From a virus: a stretch of DNA of 31,517 nt. The notes beneath the pieces were generated by a model that was given only the letters and a program-made list of their open reading frames with translations, did not search any database and was not told the origin of the DNA. Shown piece by piece: positions 18,101 to 27,741 of the stretch (positions are counted from its first letter, which is position 1; every line of letters starts with the position of its first letter). The DNA is taken from positions 1-31,517 of the IMG/VR virus record IMGVR_UViG_3300034198_024944. One strand, 5' to 3'. The position numbers were made by a program, and so were the translations under genes.

Positions 18101-21100
18101 ACGGAAACAGTAGCAGAAGCACCTACAAGAGGTTGATAACCATAACTGGTAGTAATGGAGACTCTAGATATTCTTCCAGTTTTTGGAATACCACTAATAA
18201 ATTTTATAGTATTATTTCCTGGAGTATCTATTATAAAATCTTTTCCAGAAAATTGAAGAATATTATTTATGAATATCAGAGGATTATTGTTTGAATCAAT
18301 TATACTATTTGTATTCGTAAATATTCCAACCACAGTTTCATTATTTGTTGTCAAAGGATAGTTTGTTCTAGTAATTATTACGGAAGTTGTTCCAACTCCA
18401 GAACTTACATTATGATTTGGTTGTATTTTAACTAAATTATTGCCGATTTCAGATACAATTGTATCTGAATTTATAAGTAAATTATTAGTATTGACTAAGT
18501 TTATTACATCTCCAATAAGTAATAAAGATGTATTTATTCCACTAATAGTATCTTTAAACTGAGATTTAAAAGTTCCAGTATATTTTCCTACTACATTATC
18601 AAGTCCAGTAAATTGAAGAGAAATATCGTCTAATATAATATTTTTATCATTTGATGCTTGAACAAAATCAAATTCTCTAGAAAATACTCTTCCTTGGAAA
18701 CTTGATTTTGCATTTAATGTTGTTGTTACTCCAGCAGTTGAAGTAGATGCGTCAAGGTATGGTATTTTTCCATATGGCGATGTAGAAAAATATAATACAT
18801 CATTGATAATATTATAATCACCTCTCATTATTGCTACTTGATTTGTAGAAGTATGATCCTCTGGTGTTGTTCCTAAATATCCTCTTTCAACTTCTAATAC
18901 ATTTGTAGATCCAATTCCAATACTTATTATTTTTAAATATTCATTATCAATTTTTACAAAATCAATTCCACTAATTGAAGAAATGCCAGAATTAATATAT
19001 ATTTGAGTTGATCCTATTCCAACTGATTGAGATAATTCTGGATACAATCCTCTATAATATGGTGGAGTTTGGAATATATTATCAATTACAATAAATGAAT
19101 TTTCATTTGGATTTGCAAGAGTAAATGAATGAGTTCCAATTCCAAGTGCAACTAAATCTAAAGAATTATCAACTGTTGTGGATAAACCAGATACTTTAAA
19201 TTTATTATCATCTATTTTTTTGACATATAAATTTTGAGGCAAAATGTTAGTACCAAGAACTGTTGGACTTAAATAAACATTATCTAATGGAGAAACTCCT
19301 CCAACATCAGAACCGGAAATTACAATTTGATCCGTTAAAGCATATCCTACTCCACCTTTTATTACAATAACAGAATTTATAATACCAAAACTATCTCTTG
19401 ATACTGTAAATGATGCTCCAGCACCAACACCAACTATTGTTGTTGCGGATAAATTTTGATAAGTTTGATTTGCTTGACCTGGAATAGTGCTATTTGAAAT
19501 TTGTGATACTTGGAAAGATAAATCATTTTGAGGAGTAGCACCTCCCATATAAGTTCCAGAAATTGAAACATTATCGCCTATAGAATACCCTCTACCTCCA
19601 TTATTTAATATAATAGAAGTGGATATTGGTGTCCCAGTATTATCATAAACAATAAATACACTAAATTTAGCATCTGTTCCAATACCACTTGTGTATTTTT
19701 GAGGAAATGGATGCCCATATCCATAAAAAACATTTTTAGAAGCATGTGTTAAATCTACAGAAGAAATTCCAGATACAATAGCATTAATTTGGGAGTTATA
19801 CCCATTTTCATAAATTGCTCCTCCTACAACACCACCACCAACTTCCATAAGAATATTAGATGCGGTAGAAGCAACAGATAAATAAGCAGTATTTCCAGTT
19901 ATAACTTTAATTACTTGAGAACTTTCTACCACTGAAGTAGTTGCTATTCCAATAGGAGTCCCATCTCCATAAGAATAAATTATATTTTGGCCAGTTTGAA
20001 AGTTATGATTTGGTATTTTAAAAGTATTGGATTCTAAGTATATTGTAGTTGTAATTCCATTTGAACTATCAAATTCTCTATAAAAAAGAGGATATGTATC
20101 TAGTCCATTACTATTAGTAAGTTTGAATGAAGTTAATCCTACAATTTGTCCTCCTTGAGTAGAACTACTAATTCCATTAAATTGATTGCTTATATCATCA
20201 ATTAAAATTACTTTATTTGTTTTTGCTAAAATGTAAGGAGTTAAATCTGCTCCTGTTACTTCAACTCTTTCTACAGAACCGTCATCCTCTTGATATTCAT
20301 CTTTAGCAAGAGCAAAATTGTGTTTTGTTTGTAATGAAATTTTATTATCAATTTCAATCACTAGAGTTAAATCAGATTTTGAAATTGGTTTCATATTTGT
20401 GGATTTTGCGATTCCAATTTCAACAGGACCAGAAGTTGTAATTCCAATTACATCAAGGTCAGAAAACTCTACATATCCTGCAGGATGAACTAAAGATCTT
20501 ACTGGTTCTTTCCACTTACTGTAAGGGACTTTTCCTTTAATTGAATAAGAAAACTTTTGGTAATAACGATTATCGGAAATTCTTTGCTGATAATCATTTA
20601 ATATTCCTTTTCTATCATTAGAATAATTTATTTTATCCCTTGAATTTCCTATTTTACTTTCTAAATTAAATTGATTAACTCTGATTACTGTTCCATTTAG
20701 TTTAGAAAGTGTTCCTTTTAATTTATAACCTTCTTTTAACTCTCCAGAACAATTAATCATTCTTAATTCATTGATATCATTATCCCAACCATTTTCCATC
20801 ACAGTTGCATTAAATACGTTATTATTCTTAAGATCATATCCAAGAACTTTTTCATTTGAAGTATAAGATAAGTCATCAATAATAAACATTTCAAATTGAG
20901 CCATATCTTTTCTATTCACAACATATCCATAACCAAAAGTAAGATCATATTCACCAAAAGGAGTCTGCTCTTGGTTGTTATTTAATCCAGAAATATCATA
21001 AGTTATTGTATAATTATTTGTATCTACACTAGTTATAGTGAAAAATCTATATTTGTAGTTAGAAGAATTATAATTTAGTTTGTTTTTATCTTTAATAATG

Positions 21101-24100
21101 CACCTTTCTATAAAAATTTGATCCCCAACTTTAAATGGAAATGTACTTCCAGATTGTCCATAGACATCTGGAACGAGAGGATATAATTGAGCATCAACGT
21201 TAATTAATTCTAAAGTAACATAATTTCCATTTACATCAATTGCATTAATATCATATCCATTTGAATTTCTAGTTGGAATAATATTAAGAGGAACTGAAAG
21301 ATCATTCGTATTTTTTATAATTGATACATTATTTACAGATCCTCCAATAATTGAGCAGGATAACTTTATATTATTATTACCAATAACTTTGAGAATAGGT
21401 GGAACATTATATCGTTTTCCTCCAGTTATTATTCCAATAAAATCAACTCTTGATATATCTTTAATTTGTGCTGTTGCCGGAACACTCAAATATGGTTTAA
21501 GAGTTTTGTCGGTTGGATAATCAAATCCATCCTTTACTCTTTCTAAATAATCAATTTTTCCGACAGAAGAAGAATTTGCAAATAAAACTGCTCCTTTTCC
21601 ATTAGAAGAAGTCACAGAAGAAATTTTTGGAAGTTTTAAATACCCCTTTCCTCCAGAAATTACATTTATTTTTGATATTGGGCCAGAAGATGTAATAGAA
21701 TTTGTATCATAAAAAACAGAATTAATTCCAGATGTTACGGTATATCCAGTAGTTTCTGGTTTTACTGGTAAAGTTATTTTAAAATTATTATCATCAATAG
21801 TTAATATAGAATATTCTCTATTATAAAGACTTGGTTTTATGGAAATTTTATTTCTATTTTTAACTTCATCATCATAACTAATTTCTTTTTCAGTTTGAAC
21901 TGCATTTATTGTCGGTTCAAACTTGTAGTAAATTTCTGATGGAATTAGTGAGTTTTGAGTATCCAATGTATAATTTGGATAAAAATATGATTCTAATTCT
22001 CTAGTGAAATTTTTATCCCTATAAAGGATTAGTTTAAGATTATTGAGAGTAAAATCTGTTAAATCAAATACAATTTGATTTCCTTTAGTGACAGTAATTT
22101 CTGGATTGATTAATGATAATGAATGATTTCCTGTACTTACTGATGTAAGTTGAATATAATTGCCAATCTTTGTATCATATTCGTACTTACAAAGTTTAAT
22201 TTTATCTGGATTTAATCTAAGAATAAAATATTTTTCTTTATCTTGTAGTCCTCCTATTGGATTATTTCCATTAGAATAATAAGCAACTTTATCTCCGGTA
22301 TTTAACTCATTATCTGTTATTTCTATTTCAGAAGTATTAAGATCAACACCATTATTTGTTGAATCAAAATTTATAAATTGAGATGTAATTTTTCTTAATT
22401 TTTTATCATATCTAAAAGCAATTGATTGAGTTAAACTTGGAAATAGGTTAAATTTTATATTTTGATCATTTAATAATTCGTGAGGATCTGAAGTAGTTAT
22501 ATTTGCCGAATAATTTTCTATTTTTCCAGTTATAGGATTAAACTGTGTTGTTAGTGAATGAGCAACTCCAATATTTTGATCGTAAATAAAATATAAAGAG
22601 TTTAAGCTTGAACCTATTCCAATTGAAGTAGTAAATCCTAATGTAGAAATTCCAATATAATCCTTATCAAACACTACTGAATAAACAGTTTGTTGATCTT
22701 CAAGGTAAAATGATACACCAATTCCAGTATTAGAAACTTTTATTGGATTTCCATTAATTCCACTTGCGTATGTTAAAGATTGACCCGTATAAAAGTTGTG
22801 TTTTGGGACATAAATTCTTCTTTCCGAAATATACCTATCGTTTCCACTAAATTCTGTATAAGTTGTTCCTTGTGTTCCATAACCAACAGAAGAATATGGA
22901 TCAAAATAAATGATAAAATTATTTACTGAATATGATTTTAATTCATCTACAATAAAATTAAATTCTGTTGGCAATAGTTTTACTGAAGAAATTCCTGCTG
23001 TATGAACTCCAGAATATGCTTGACTTCTAATAATTCTAAACTTAGATTGTTGCGCAGAAATTTCAATAATTCTTACTATTTCATCGTCAATTTTTATTAA
23101 ATCATTTACTTTAAATCCAGAAATATCATTTACTGAAATATAAGTAGAAAAACCAGTTATTGATGTAGATAAAATATCAGTTGTTATTCCTACTGTTTTG
23201 TTATTAACTAATATTTTTTTAAATCCATTTAAAGAAGAAAAATTAACATCAGATATTGAGGATACTAATACTACATCTTCATTTAACAAATTGTGGGGTA
23301 TTTTTGTATCTACAAAAATTGTATTTGATTTGTTATAAACGGAAACATTTGTAAAAGTTGAAATGCCAATCTGTATAGATGAAATATTTTTTCCTAAAAC
23401 TCTTTCAACTATTGCTGATGCTGATGTTCCTCCTGTATTTTCATTATTAAAAACTAATACATCATTTACCTTATAACCAAATCCTGATGAATAAACAGTA
23501 ACTGAGGTTATTCCTGCTGGATATGTTTTTTTGACAATAAAATCTTGTTTATAATTTGATTGTACCTTATCAATTAAATCATATCTAGATGTTAAAGAAT
23601 TGATATAATATGGACCGTTATTTCTGATAATGTCAATATTTTGTAAATTACTATCTTGATTGAACCCACTATTAAAATTATCTTTTATTGGATTATTCTT
23701 GAATTTATTTCCAATTACATATGGATATGCTGGATTATCAAAGTCATCTAAAGTGCAAAAATAAGCATAAATTCCATCTGGAAAATCATTGTTTTTTATA
23801 AATTTCCCATTAAACTCATCTAAATCTCCATATTCTCTATTGAATGGATAATCTTGAATAAAATATCCAGGAGGGAAATTTTTTGGTCTTATTGAATAAT
23901 CTAAAGATGTGGGGGTAGAATAACTAGATTTTACTTTCCTATATGAAGAACCATCTATAATGTATGGTCCATAAATTGGATTTCCATCATATGCCCATCC
24001 AACAATTGGAGATTGCTTATTTTGATTACTTTCTTTTAAGGTTGAATCAATATTATCATCTAATTGTTTTCTTAGTTCTTTAGGAGCATAAAAATTAATA

Positions 24101-27100
24101 AATTTTAAACCTAAGGATTTATTTTCACTAGGAATGATAAAGTTATCGTCATTTAAATATAGTGGTTTATTTTTTACTACTTGATTTATGCCCCATTCGA
24201 ACACATTTCCTTCAAATTCTGCTCCAGAACCTCTTTTTTGAATTTCAATTTTAGTATTTTTATTATAACCAATTCCAGGATTTAGAATTTTTAATGAAGT
24301 TATTTTTCCATTTTCTACAATTGGTAAAATATCTGCATATTTTCCATTTCCTCCAGAAATTACAACATCAATATCATTTTCATATCCGTTTCCAGAGTTC
24401 AAAATTTGAACATCAATTATTGAAGTATTTGAAATTATTGGTTTCAATAAAGCCGTTGAAGATGGTTGTAAAATAGTAACTAGTGGTTTTCTGTGAAAAT
24501 TAATAATTTCAGATGTTCCATAACCAACTCCAGGATCTTCTAAAAATACACTATCAATTGATCCAAGAACTATTGGTTCCAATACTGGAGAAACAATCGA
24601 AGTTTGACTTATTCCTGGGACTACTTGTATTTTAATTTCAATCTTAGGATATGCAAATGTATGAGTTCCTATTCCAGAAGAATGTAAATCTACATATTCT
24701 TTATTAATATATCTTTCTTTTGTGAATTGAGTTCCAATTCCTGCTTCTGAAAGTTTAAACCTATTTTCATCAATGGTAGTTACAATGTATTGAGTCTCAG
24801 TTGAAAGACCTCCTATTGAAGATGTGGTATAAGAATAATTTACAATATCTCCATTTAAAAAGTTATGCCCATTTGCCTGAATATAATTATCATGAGTATT
24901 AATTCCAGAAGTAGTTCTAATGGATTTGTTTGAATACCCACTTCCAGGATTTTTTACATAAATTTTATTAATTGTATTTTTTGAATTTAAAGTTTGAAAA
25001 TTATGAATTCCACTACTAATTCCAATAATATTTACAGTATTAATTCCTGATATAGAATCTTTATATGATTTATAAAGATTAATTTGATTTGAACTTACTA
25101 TACCAACAAAATAACTTGAATTGTCAGATAGAAAAAAGTTTTTATTTTTTAGAACATTATTTATTGTAAAAGATTCACGACAGATAATGGGAACATTTCC
25201 ATTTGAATTATAAATTATTTCCTCTGCATTTTCAAAATTATGATTATCAATGAATGTAATAATATCATTATTGATATCAACTCCGTTTGTATTTCCTTTA
25301 AATGAAGATGTAATTCTTTGTTTTATTAAATTTGGTTCTAATATTGCTCCTGATCCATTTCCGCCTTCTATCGTAATTTTTGGTTTTTGTTTATAACCAA
25401 TCCCAGGAGAAATAATTTTAACTTCTTTTACTGAACCAGTAACATTTGCTATTCCTTTTGCATCAATTCCTGTTCCTGCCGGATCCGTAATTGAAATTTT
25501 TGGGCCATTAATTACATCATAACCATTTCCTTTTCTTTGAACATTAATATTAATTAAATTCCCATAAAAAATACTTTCATTCAATACAGTTGGAGGATAT
25601 ATTTCAACTCCATTTACTAGTAGCCCAACCGGATATCCTTTTGTAGATTTATCAGTATCAAAAGAATTTAATTTATCAGTTTTTGATATATTAAATTTTT
25701 TAAATAGTTTTTGATGTTTTAATTTTTTTATTCCTCCCTTATTTTGACCATAGAGATTTTTATCATAAAAACCATCTTTAATCAAAAATTCATTTGAAGA
25801 AAAGGAAAGTTTATTATATTTTGAAAAATCAATATAAACTCCAGAAAAAAGATCACTTTGATTAAATGCTAAACTAATTTCAATATCATTTATTTTTTTT
25901 ACAAAATATTTGCCACTTTTTAGATAATTTTGTGATTGATTTGCGGAATTAAAATATACTCTTTCTCCTGTAAGAAACTCGTGTATAGTTTGAGTCCTAA
26001 TTGCATAACCATCTTCTGATAAACTTAATAATTTTACCACATTTATATTAGATGATATTTCATAATTTGGAATTCCAGAAGAAGCAACATAAACATTATT
26101 AAAATCATAGTCAGAATAAGTATTTTGAACTCCTGCCTCTAAATTTTTTATTTCAGGAAAAATATTATCTAAACAATTTGACTTATTAATTATTTTTGAA
26201 ACTATATTTTTTCCAAAAATATTGGATGTTGTTTGTATTTGAATTGTATTTGTTGAAATTATTTTTTCAACTTGAACTAACAATGGAATATCATCTTGGA
26301 TATTGGAGTTAATTAAATAAATTTTTTCACCAAAAACAAATTTTACATTATCTTTTAATGTTATTGTAACTAAATTATTTGAACCAAATGGTTCAGTTAT
26401 TGATTGTATTTCATGTTTAGTTGGAATATTATAAATCCAACTATTTGCTTGAATTTTATCACTTAAATTTACTCCAAATTCAGATAAAGATATTTTATCT
26501 CCAACTCTAATTCTAGATGTTTTTGAATAATCAATAGTATTAATTACATTCAATAATCTCATTTGAATAATAGATCCATCATCCAAATAAGAATATAAAA
26601 AGTTATTTTCTACAATTTTATCACCAAAATTTAAATTATTAGTAATTCCAGATACACCAATAAATTGATTAATATTTTTATCAGTATAACTTAATTCAAG
26701 TGATCCTGAATAATTTGAAGGAAATGCAAGAAATGTTCCACTGTTTCCAAAACCAATAGTAGAATCTACAAAAATAGAACTAGATCCAGCAGAAACTTTT
26801 TCTAAAACATTTGTTTTTTTAGTTATATTAAAATCATAAATTAAGGAAGTAGAATCTAAGGAAATTTCATAAAAATCTTTTTTTCCTATTGGTCTATACT
26901 CTACATTATAAACAGAAGCGCTTGCAGTTCCAACTCCAACAATTGATTGAAATATATTTTTTCCTTTAAGATTTTCTATATTTCCACCGCTAATTTTTTC
27001 TACTAAAATATTTTTAGTAAGAAAATAATTATTTGTTGATGGTTTTAAAGTATAATCTTTTGGTTTTATAATTTGTATTTGTTCACCAAAAAGAACAGAA

Positions 27101-27741
27101 AATAATATCTGAAAAGAAATATCCGTTCCTTTTGAAATATAAAAGTCTTTTGCCCTTGATAATACTGTTTCTAAATTTAATTTTGGATGAAGTTGCCTAT
27201 TTTCAAACCCTGGCAAAAATTGAGATTTGAATTTATTAAATAATTTCTGGAAAAAAATTAAATTTAAGTTAGTTATTTCAGTATTAGCAAAATGAGTTTC
27301 TGCTTGTGTGGATAAAAACTCTAAAAATTGCGTATTGCCTGTTTTGTCTAGATTGTCAATTCCGCTAAATCCACGAATGCACCCTGTAAAAGAATTGATA
27401 GTTTTTCCGGTATAAGTAATAATTTCATCATCAATTTTAAACAATCCATAAGAATCTGGAAATCCAATTGTATGACTTACATTAATTGTATCGTCAAAAG
27501 TTAGAACATCAGATGTTAAGACTGGAGGATATTGCGAACTATAAAAAGTTTCGTTATTAAAGTTATCAATACTTTTATATTTGTTCAGATTTTTTGATAA
27601 GTCTACTAATCCAGTTTGATGCTCTTGAGAAACATAATACTGTTGCAAAAACTCCTTAAATAAAGGATAATCAGCATTTAAGAACTCTGGAATTTGAGAT
27701 TCAATAATTGATTGGATTTTTATTTTTTTAAATTCCGACAT
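15139..27741 (-). CDS. gp7: Giant baseplate wedge protein gp7, 4200 residues
   Basis: gp7 starts baseplate wedge assembly and contacts gp8, gp10 and gp6. The conserved ends identify it. The N-terminus has MSEFKKIKIQSIIESQIPEF and PLFKEFLQQYYVSQE, then FYISKGTDISFQILFSVLFG near 200-222. The C-terminus has YSWGIFYGYQNRQNRNPQTF and ends STAPVVSRTFGLI. T4 gp7 has 1032 residues, so this protein is about fourfold larger. The interior is a chain of beta-rich modules: about fifteen Gly-Tyr repeats, three IDDEII-type modules, several HNFxxG segments, a YHYH-like domain (1244-1347) and a beta-propeller-like region (3651-3965). The frame is open throughout 12.6 kb with no sign of frameshift. The ATG directly abuts the gp6 stop (TAAATG). 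Large gp7 proteins are known in cyanophages; the domain calls are mine. Confidence 0.9.
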   Translation of the reverse strand: MSEFKKIKIQSIIESQIPEFLNADYPLFKEFLQQYYVSQEHQTGLVDLSKNLNKYKSIDNFNNETFYSSQYPPVLTSDVLTFDDTINVSHTIGFPDSYGLFKIDDEIITYTGKTINSFTGCIRGFSGIDNLDKTGNTQFLEFLSTQAETHFANTEITNLNLIFFQKLFNKFKSQFLPGFENRQLHPKLNLETVLSRAKDFYISKGTDISFQILFSVLFGEQIQIIKPKDYTLKPSTNNYFLTKNILVEKISGGNIENLKGKNIFQSIVGVGTASASVYNVEYRPIGKKDFYEISLDSTSLIYDFNITKKTNVLEKVSAGSSSIFVDSTIGFGNSGTFLAFPSNYSGSLELSYTDKNINQFIGVSGITNNLNFGDKIVENNFLYSYLDDGSIIQMRLLNVINTIDYSKTSRIRVGDKISLSEFGVNLSDKIQANSWIYNIPTKHEIQSITEPFGSNNLVTITLKDNVKFVFGEKIYLINSNIQDDIPLLVQVEKIISTNTIQIQTTSNIFGKNIVSKIINKSNCLDNIFPEIKNLEAGVQNTYSDYDFNNVYVASSGIPNYEISSNINVVKLLSLSEDGYAIRTQTIHEFLTGERVYFNSANQSQNYLKSGKYFVKKINDIEISLAFNQSDLFSGVYIDFSKYNKLSFSSNEFLIKDGFYDKNLYGQNKGGIKKLKHQKLFKKFNISKTDKLNSFDTDKSTKGYPVGLLVNGVEIYPPTVLNESIFYGNLININVQRKGNGYDVINGPKISITDPAGTGIDAKGIANVTGSVKEVKIISPGIGYKQKPKITIEGGNGSGAILEPNLIKQRITSSFKGNTNGVDINNDIITFIDNHNFENAEEIIYNSNGNVPIICRESFTINNVLKNKNFFLSDNSSYFVGIVSSNQINLYKSYKDSISGINTVNIIGISSGIHNFQTLNSKNTINKIYVKNPGSGYSNKSIRTTSGINTHDNYIQANGHNFLNGDIVNYSYTTSSIGGLSTETQYIVTTIDENRFKLSEAGIGTQFTKERYINKEYVDLHSSGIGTHTFAYPKIEIKIQVVPGISQTSIVSPVLEPIVLGSIDSVFLEDPGVGYGTSEIINFHRKPLVTILQPSSTALLKPIISNTSIIDVQILNSGNGYENDIDVVISGGNGKYADILPIVENGKITSLKILNPGIGYNKNTKIEIQKRGSGAEFEGNVFEWGINQVVKNKPLYLNDDNFIIPSENKSLGLKFINFYAPKELRKQLDDNIDSTLKESNQNKQSPIVGWAYDGNPIYGPYIIDGSSYRKVKSSYSTPTSLDYSIRPKNFPPGYFIQDYPFNREYGDLDEFNGKFIKNNDFPDGIYAYFCTLDDFDNPAYPYVIGNKFKNNPIKDNFNSGFNQDSNLQNIDIIRNNGPYYINSLTSRYDLIDKVQSNYKQDFIVKKTYPAGITSVTVYSSGFGYKVNDVLVFNNENTGGTSASAIVERVLGKNISSIQIGISTFTNVSVYNKSNTIFVDTKIPHNLLNEDVVLVSSISDVNFSSLNGFKKILVNNKTVGITTDILSTSITGFSTYISVNDISGFKVNDLIKIDDEIVRIIEISAQQSKFRIIRSQAYSGVHTAGISSVKLLPTEFNFIVDELKSYSVNNFIIYFDPYSSVGYGTQGTTYTEFSGNDRYISERRIYVPKHNFYTGQSLTYASGINGNPIKVSNTGIGVSFYLEDQQTVYSVVFDKDYIGISTLGFTTSIGIGSSLNSLYFIYDQNIGVAHSLTTQFNPITGKIENYSANITTSDPHELLNDQNIKFNLFPSLTQSIAFRYDKKLRKITSQFINFDSTNNGVDLNTSEIEITDNELNTGDKVAYYSNGNNPIGGLQDKEKYFILRLNPDKIKLCKYEYDTKIGNYIQLTSVSTGNHSLSLINPEITVTKGNQIVFDLTDFTLNNLKLILYRDKNFTRELESYFYPNYTLDTQNSLIPSEIYYKFEPTINAVQTEKEISYDDEVKNRNKISIKPSLYNREYSILTIDDNNFKITLPVKPETTGYTVTSGINSVFYDTNSITSSGPISKINVISGGKGYLKLPKISSVTSSNGKGAVLFANSSSVGKIDYLERVKDGFDYPTDKTLKPYLSVPATAQIKDISRVDFIGIITGGKRYNVPPILKVIGNNNIKLSCSIIGGSVNNVSIIKNTNDLSVPLNIIPTRNSNGYDINAIDVNGNYVTLELINVDAQLYPLVPDVYGQSGSTFPFKVGDQIFIERCIIKDKNKLNYNSSNYKYRFFTITSVDTNNYTITYDISGLNNNQEQTPFGEYDLTFGYGYVVNRKDMAQFEMFIIDDLSYTSNEKVLGYDLKNNNVFNATVMENGWDNDINELRMINCSGELKEGYKLKGTLSKLNGTVIRVNQFNLESKIGNSRDKINYSNDRKGILNDYQQRISDNRYYQKFSYSIKGKVPYSKWKEPVRSLVHPAGYVEFSDLDVIGITTSGPVEIGIAKSTNMKPISKSDLTLVIEIDNKISLQTKHNFALAKDEYQEDDGSVERVEVTGADLTPYILAKTNKVILIDDISNQFNGISSSTQGGQIVGLTSFKLTNSNGLDTYPLFYREFDSSNGITTTIYLESNTFKIPNHNFQTGQNIIYSYGDGTPIGIATTSVVESSQVIKVITGNTAYLSVASTASNILMEVGGGVVGGAIYENGYNSQINAIVSGISSVDLTHASKNVFYGYGHPFPQKYTSGIGTDAKFSVFIVYDNTGTPISTSIILNNGGRGYSIGDNVSISGTYMGGATPQNDLSFQVSQISNSTIPGQANQTYQNLSATTIVGVGAGASFTVSRDSFGIINSVIVIKGGVGYALTDQIVISGSDVGGVSPLDNVYLSPTVLGTNILPQNLYVKKIDDNKFKVSGLSTTVDNSLDLVALGIGTHSFTLANPNENSFIVIDNIFQTPPYYRGLYPELSQSVGIGSTQIYINSGISSISGIDFVKIDNEYLKIISIGIGSTNVLEVERGYLGTTPEDHTSTNQVAIMRGDYNIINDVLYFSTSPYGKIPYLDASTSTAGVTTTLNAKSSFQGRVFSREFDFVQASNDKNIILDDISLQFTGLDNVVGKYTGTFKSQFKDTISGINTSLLLIGDVINLVNTNNLLINSDTIVSEIGNNLVKIQPNHNVSSGVGTTSVIITRTNYPLTTNNETVVGIFTNTNSIIDSNNNPLIFINNILQFSGKDFIIDTPGNNTIKFISGIPKTGRISRVSITTSYGYQPLVGASATVSVSPTGTIDNIYLTGYGSGYRNPPVVTIASTIGSGAIISADLGLGGGGELGYLSIDNPGSGYTNTSIPEVIISLPSAYGNLSLYQKDGIGVGTDAKIDVQVGNGSSIIQFDITNPGTGYKVGDVLGVTGIVTNPIVGIGFSEFVITVTEVLSDKFFGYYPGEFIQFNDISPFFNGYRKTFSLTVTENNKTSIISLKTIPGSDLNINNNILIYLNNILQEPGVSYNFKNSRIVFTEAPKPNSNCVILFYKGSVRDVLEVVPPPTIKEGDTIQINKDLYQPLVKGQFERVVKKIISVDELDTFTYDSIGIDTTTDRALDWTKQTEDKIINGVLYSKSRPGLHSKVTPTAQIIKKVLPSDTKIYVDNCFPIFSYVDSISYQNDNIFIVENNNIAPAFGTAYVSSASTISNILISYGGVGYKNILSPSVQISNSSLLEKDLVYSWKQTSGITTISSLNSLVYGNVFVLVGDDGVVCDSQEGINWNFNKYGLNNLNSVDVGGPTGISEEFIYLSVGNNSTVVKSVGIGTTVSSWNTLELYDIQSNFNELKYVPTTYTDNLNSVVYSNYFDSWVSVGNNGAVFYGAGITTSSLLNYSSSIINQNLLSVTSNENKFVAVGKSGTILYSRDGKIWNKSVNIIFNNFTTNDLYKVIWADGLFIAVGDNLTILTSPTGENDWSLNNIDGVSGNLRNIKYYNNHYYLSDSLGKFYQSNDLNYWIPINTNQLNQINDFEYYSGLDYQQKIVAVGFSGTCIYSEPSFHYPSFTANIQNESIVSIDINDGGFGYKVNSEIPFFVQSNTAKVETVYTVRTKGDFGNITKISVASSTIDFTLKSQQYDNTLLGIGYSSLNSYGINYSQLNVGDYFIITESNSTCGHALTGITTSIGGLSNYPESKIGTAKSFIDGVYRVERVQTDIISGIVTVGCNFAPGPSGYPIDVNVGVTSLGFYGKYSWGIFYGYQNRQNRNPQTFDLNVDDGIVGLSTAPVVSRTFGLI
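15847..16791 (-). repeat. Seven-fold repeat in gp7, probable seven-bladed beta-propeller
   Basis: Residues 3651-3965 of gp7 contain seven copies of a roughly 45-residue repeat whose core reads aromatic-V-A-V-G-x-x-G-x-I-x-x-S-x-D-G-x-x-W. Examples are VFVLVGDDGVVCDSQEGINW, FVAVGKSGTILYSRDGKIW, LFIAVGDNLTILTSPTG and IVAVGFSGTCIYSEPS. The pattern is that of Ycf48/BNR-like propellers. The last copy lacks the closing Trp, whereas an unpaired SWKQTSG strand precedes the first copy. This is what a ring closed by its first and last strands would show. Confidence 0.7.
23701..24012 (-). other. YHYH-like domain inside gp7
   Basis: Residues 1244-1347 of gp7 read SPIVGWAYDGNPIYGPYI at the start, DLDEFNGKFIKNNDFPDGIY in the middle and AYPYVIGNKF at the end. 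Order and spacing resemble the YHYH protein family, which has GxAxDGxPIYGP, LDExNG, FPDGTYHYH and PYFIG. The namesake YHYH is changed to YAYF near residue 1325, so any metal or ligand site may be lost. Confidence 0.7.

Noticed and set aside
15139-27741. gp7 as an assembly artefact joining two genes
   Set aside because: Both the gp7-type N-terminus and C-terminus are present in a single uninterrupted frame, composition is uniform along it, and large gp7 proteins are known in this phage group.
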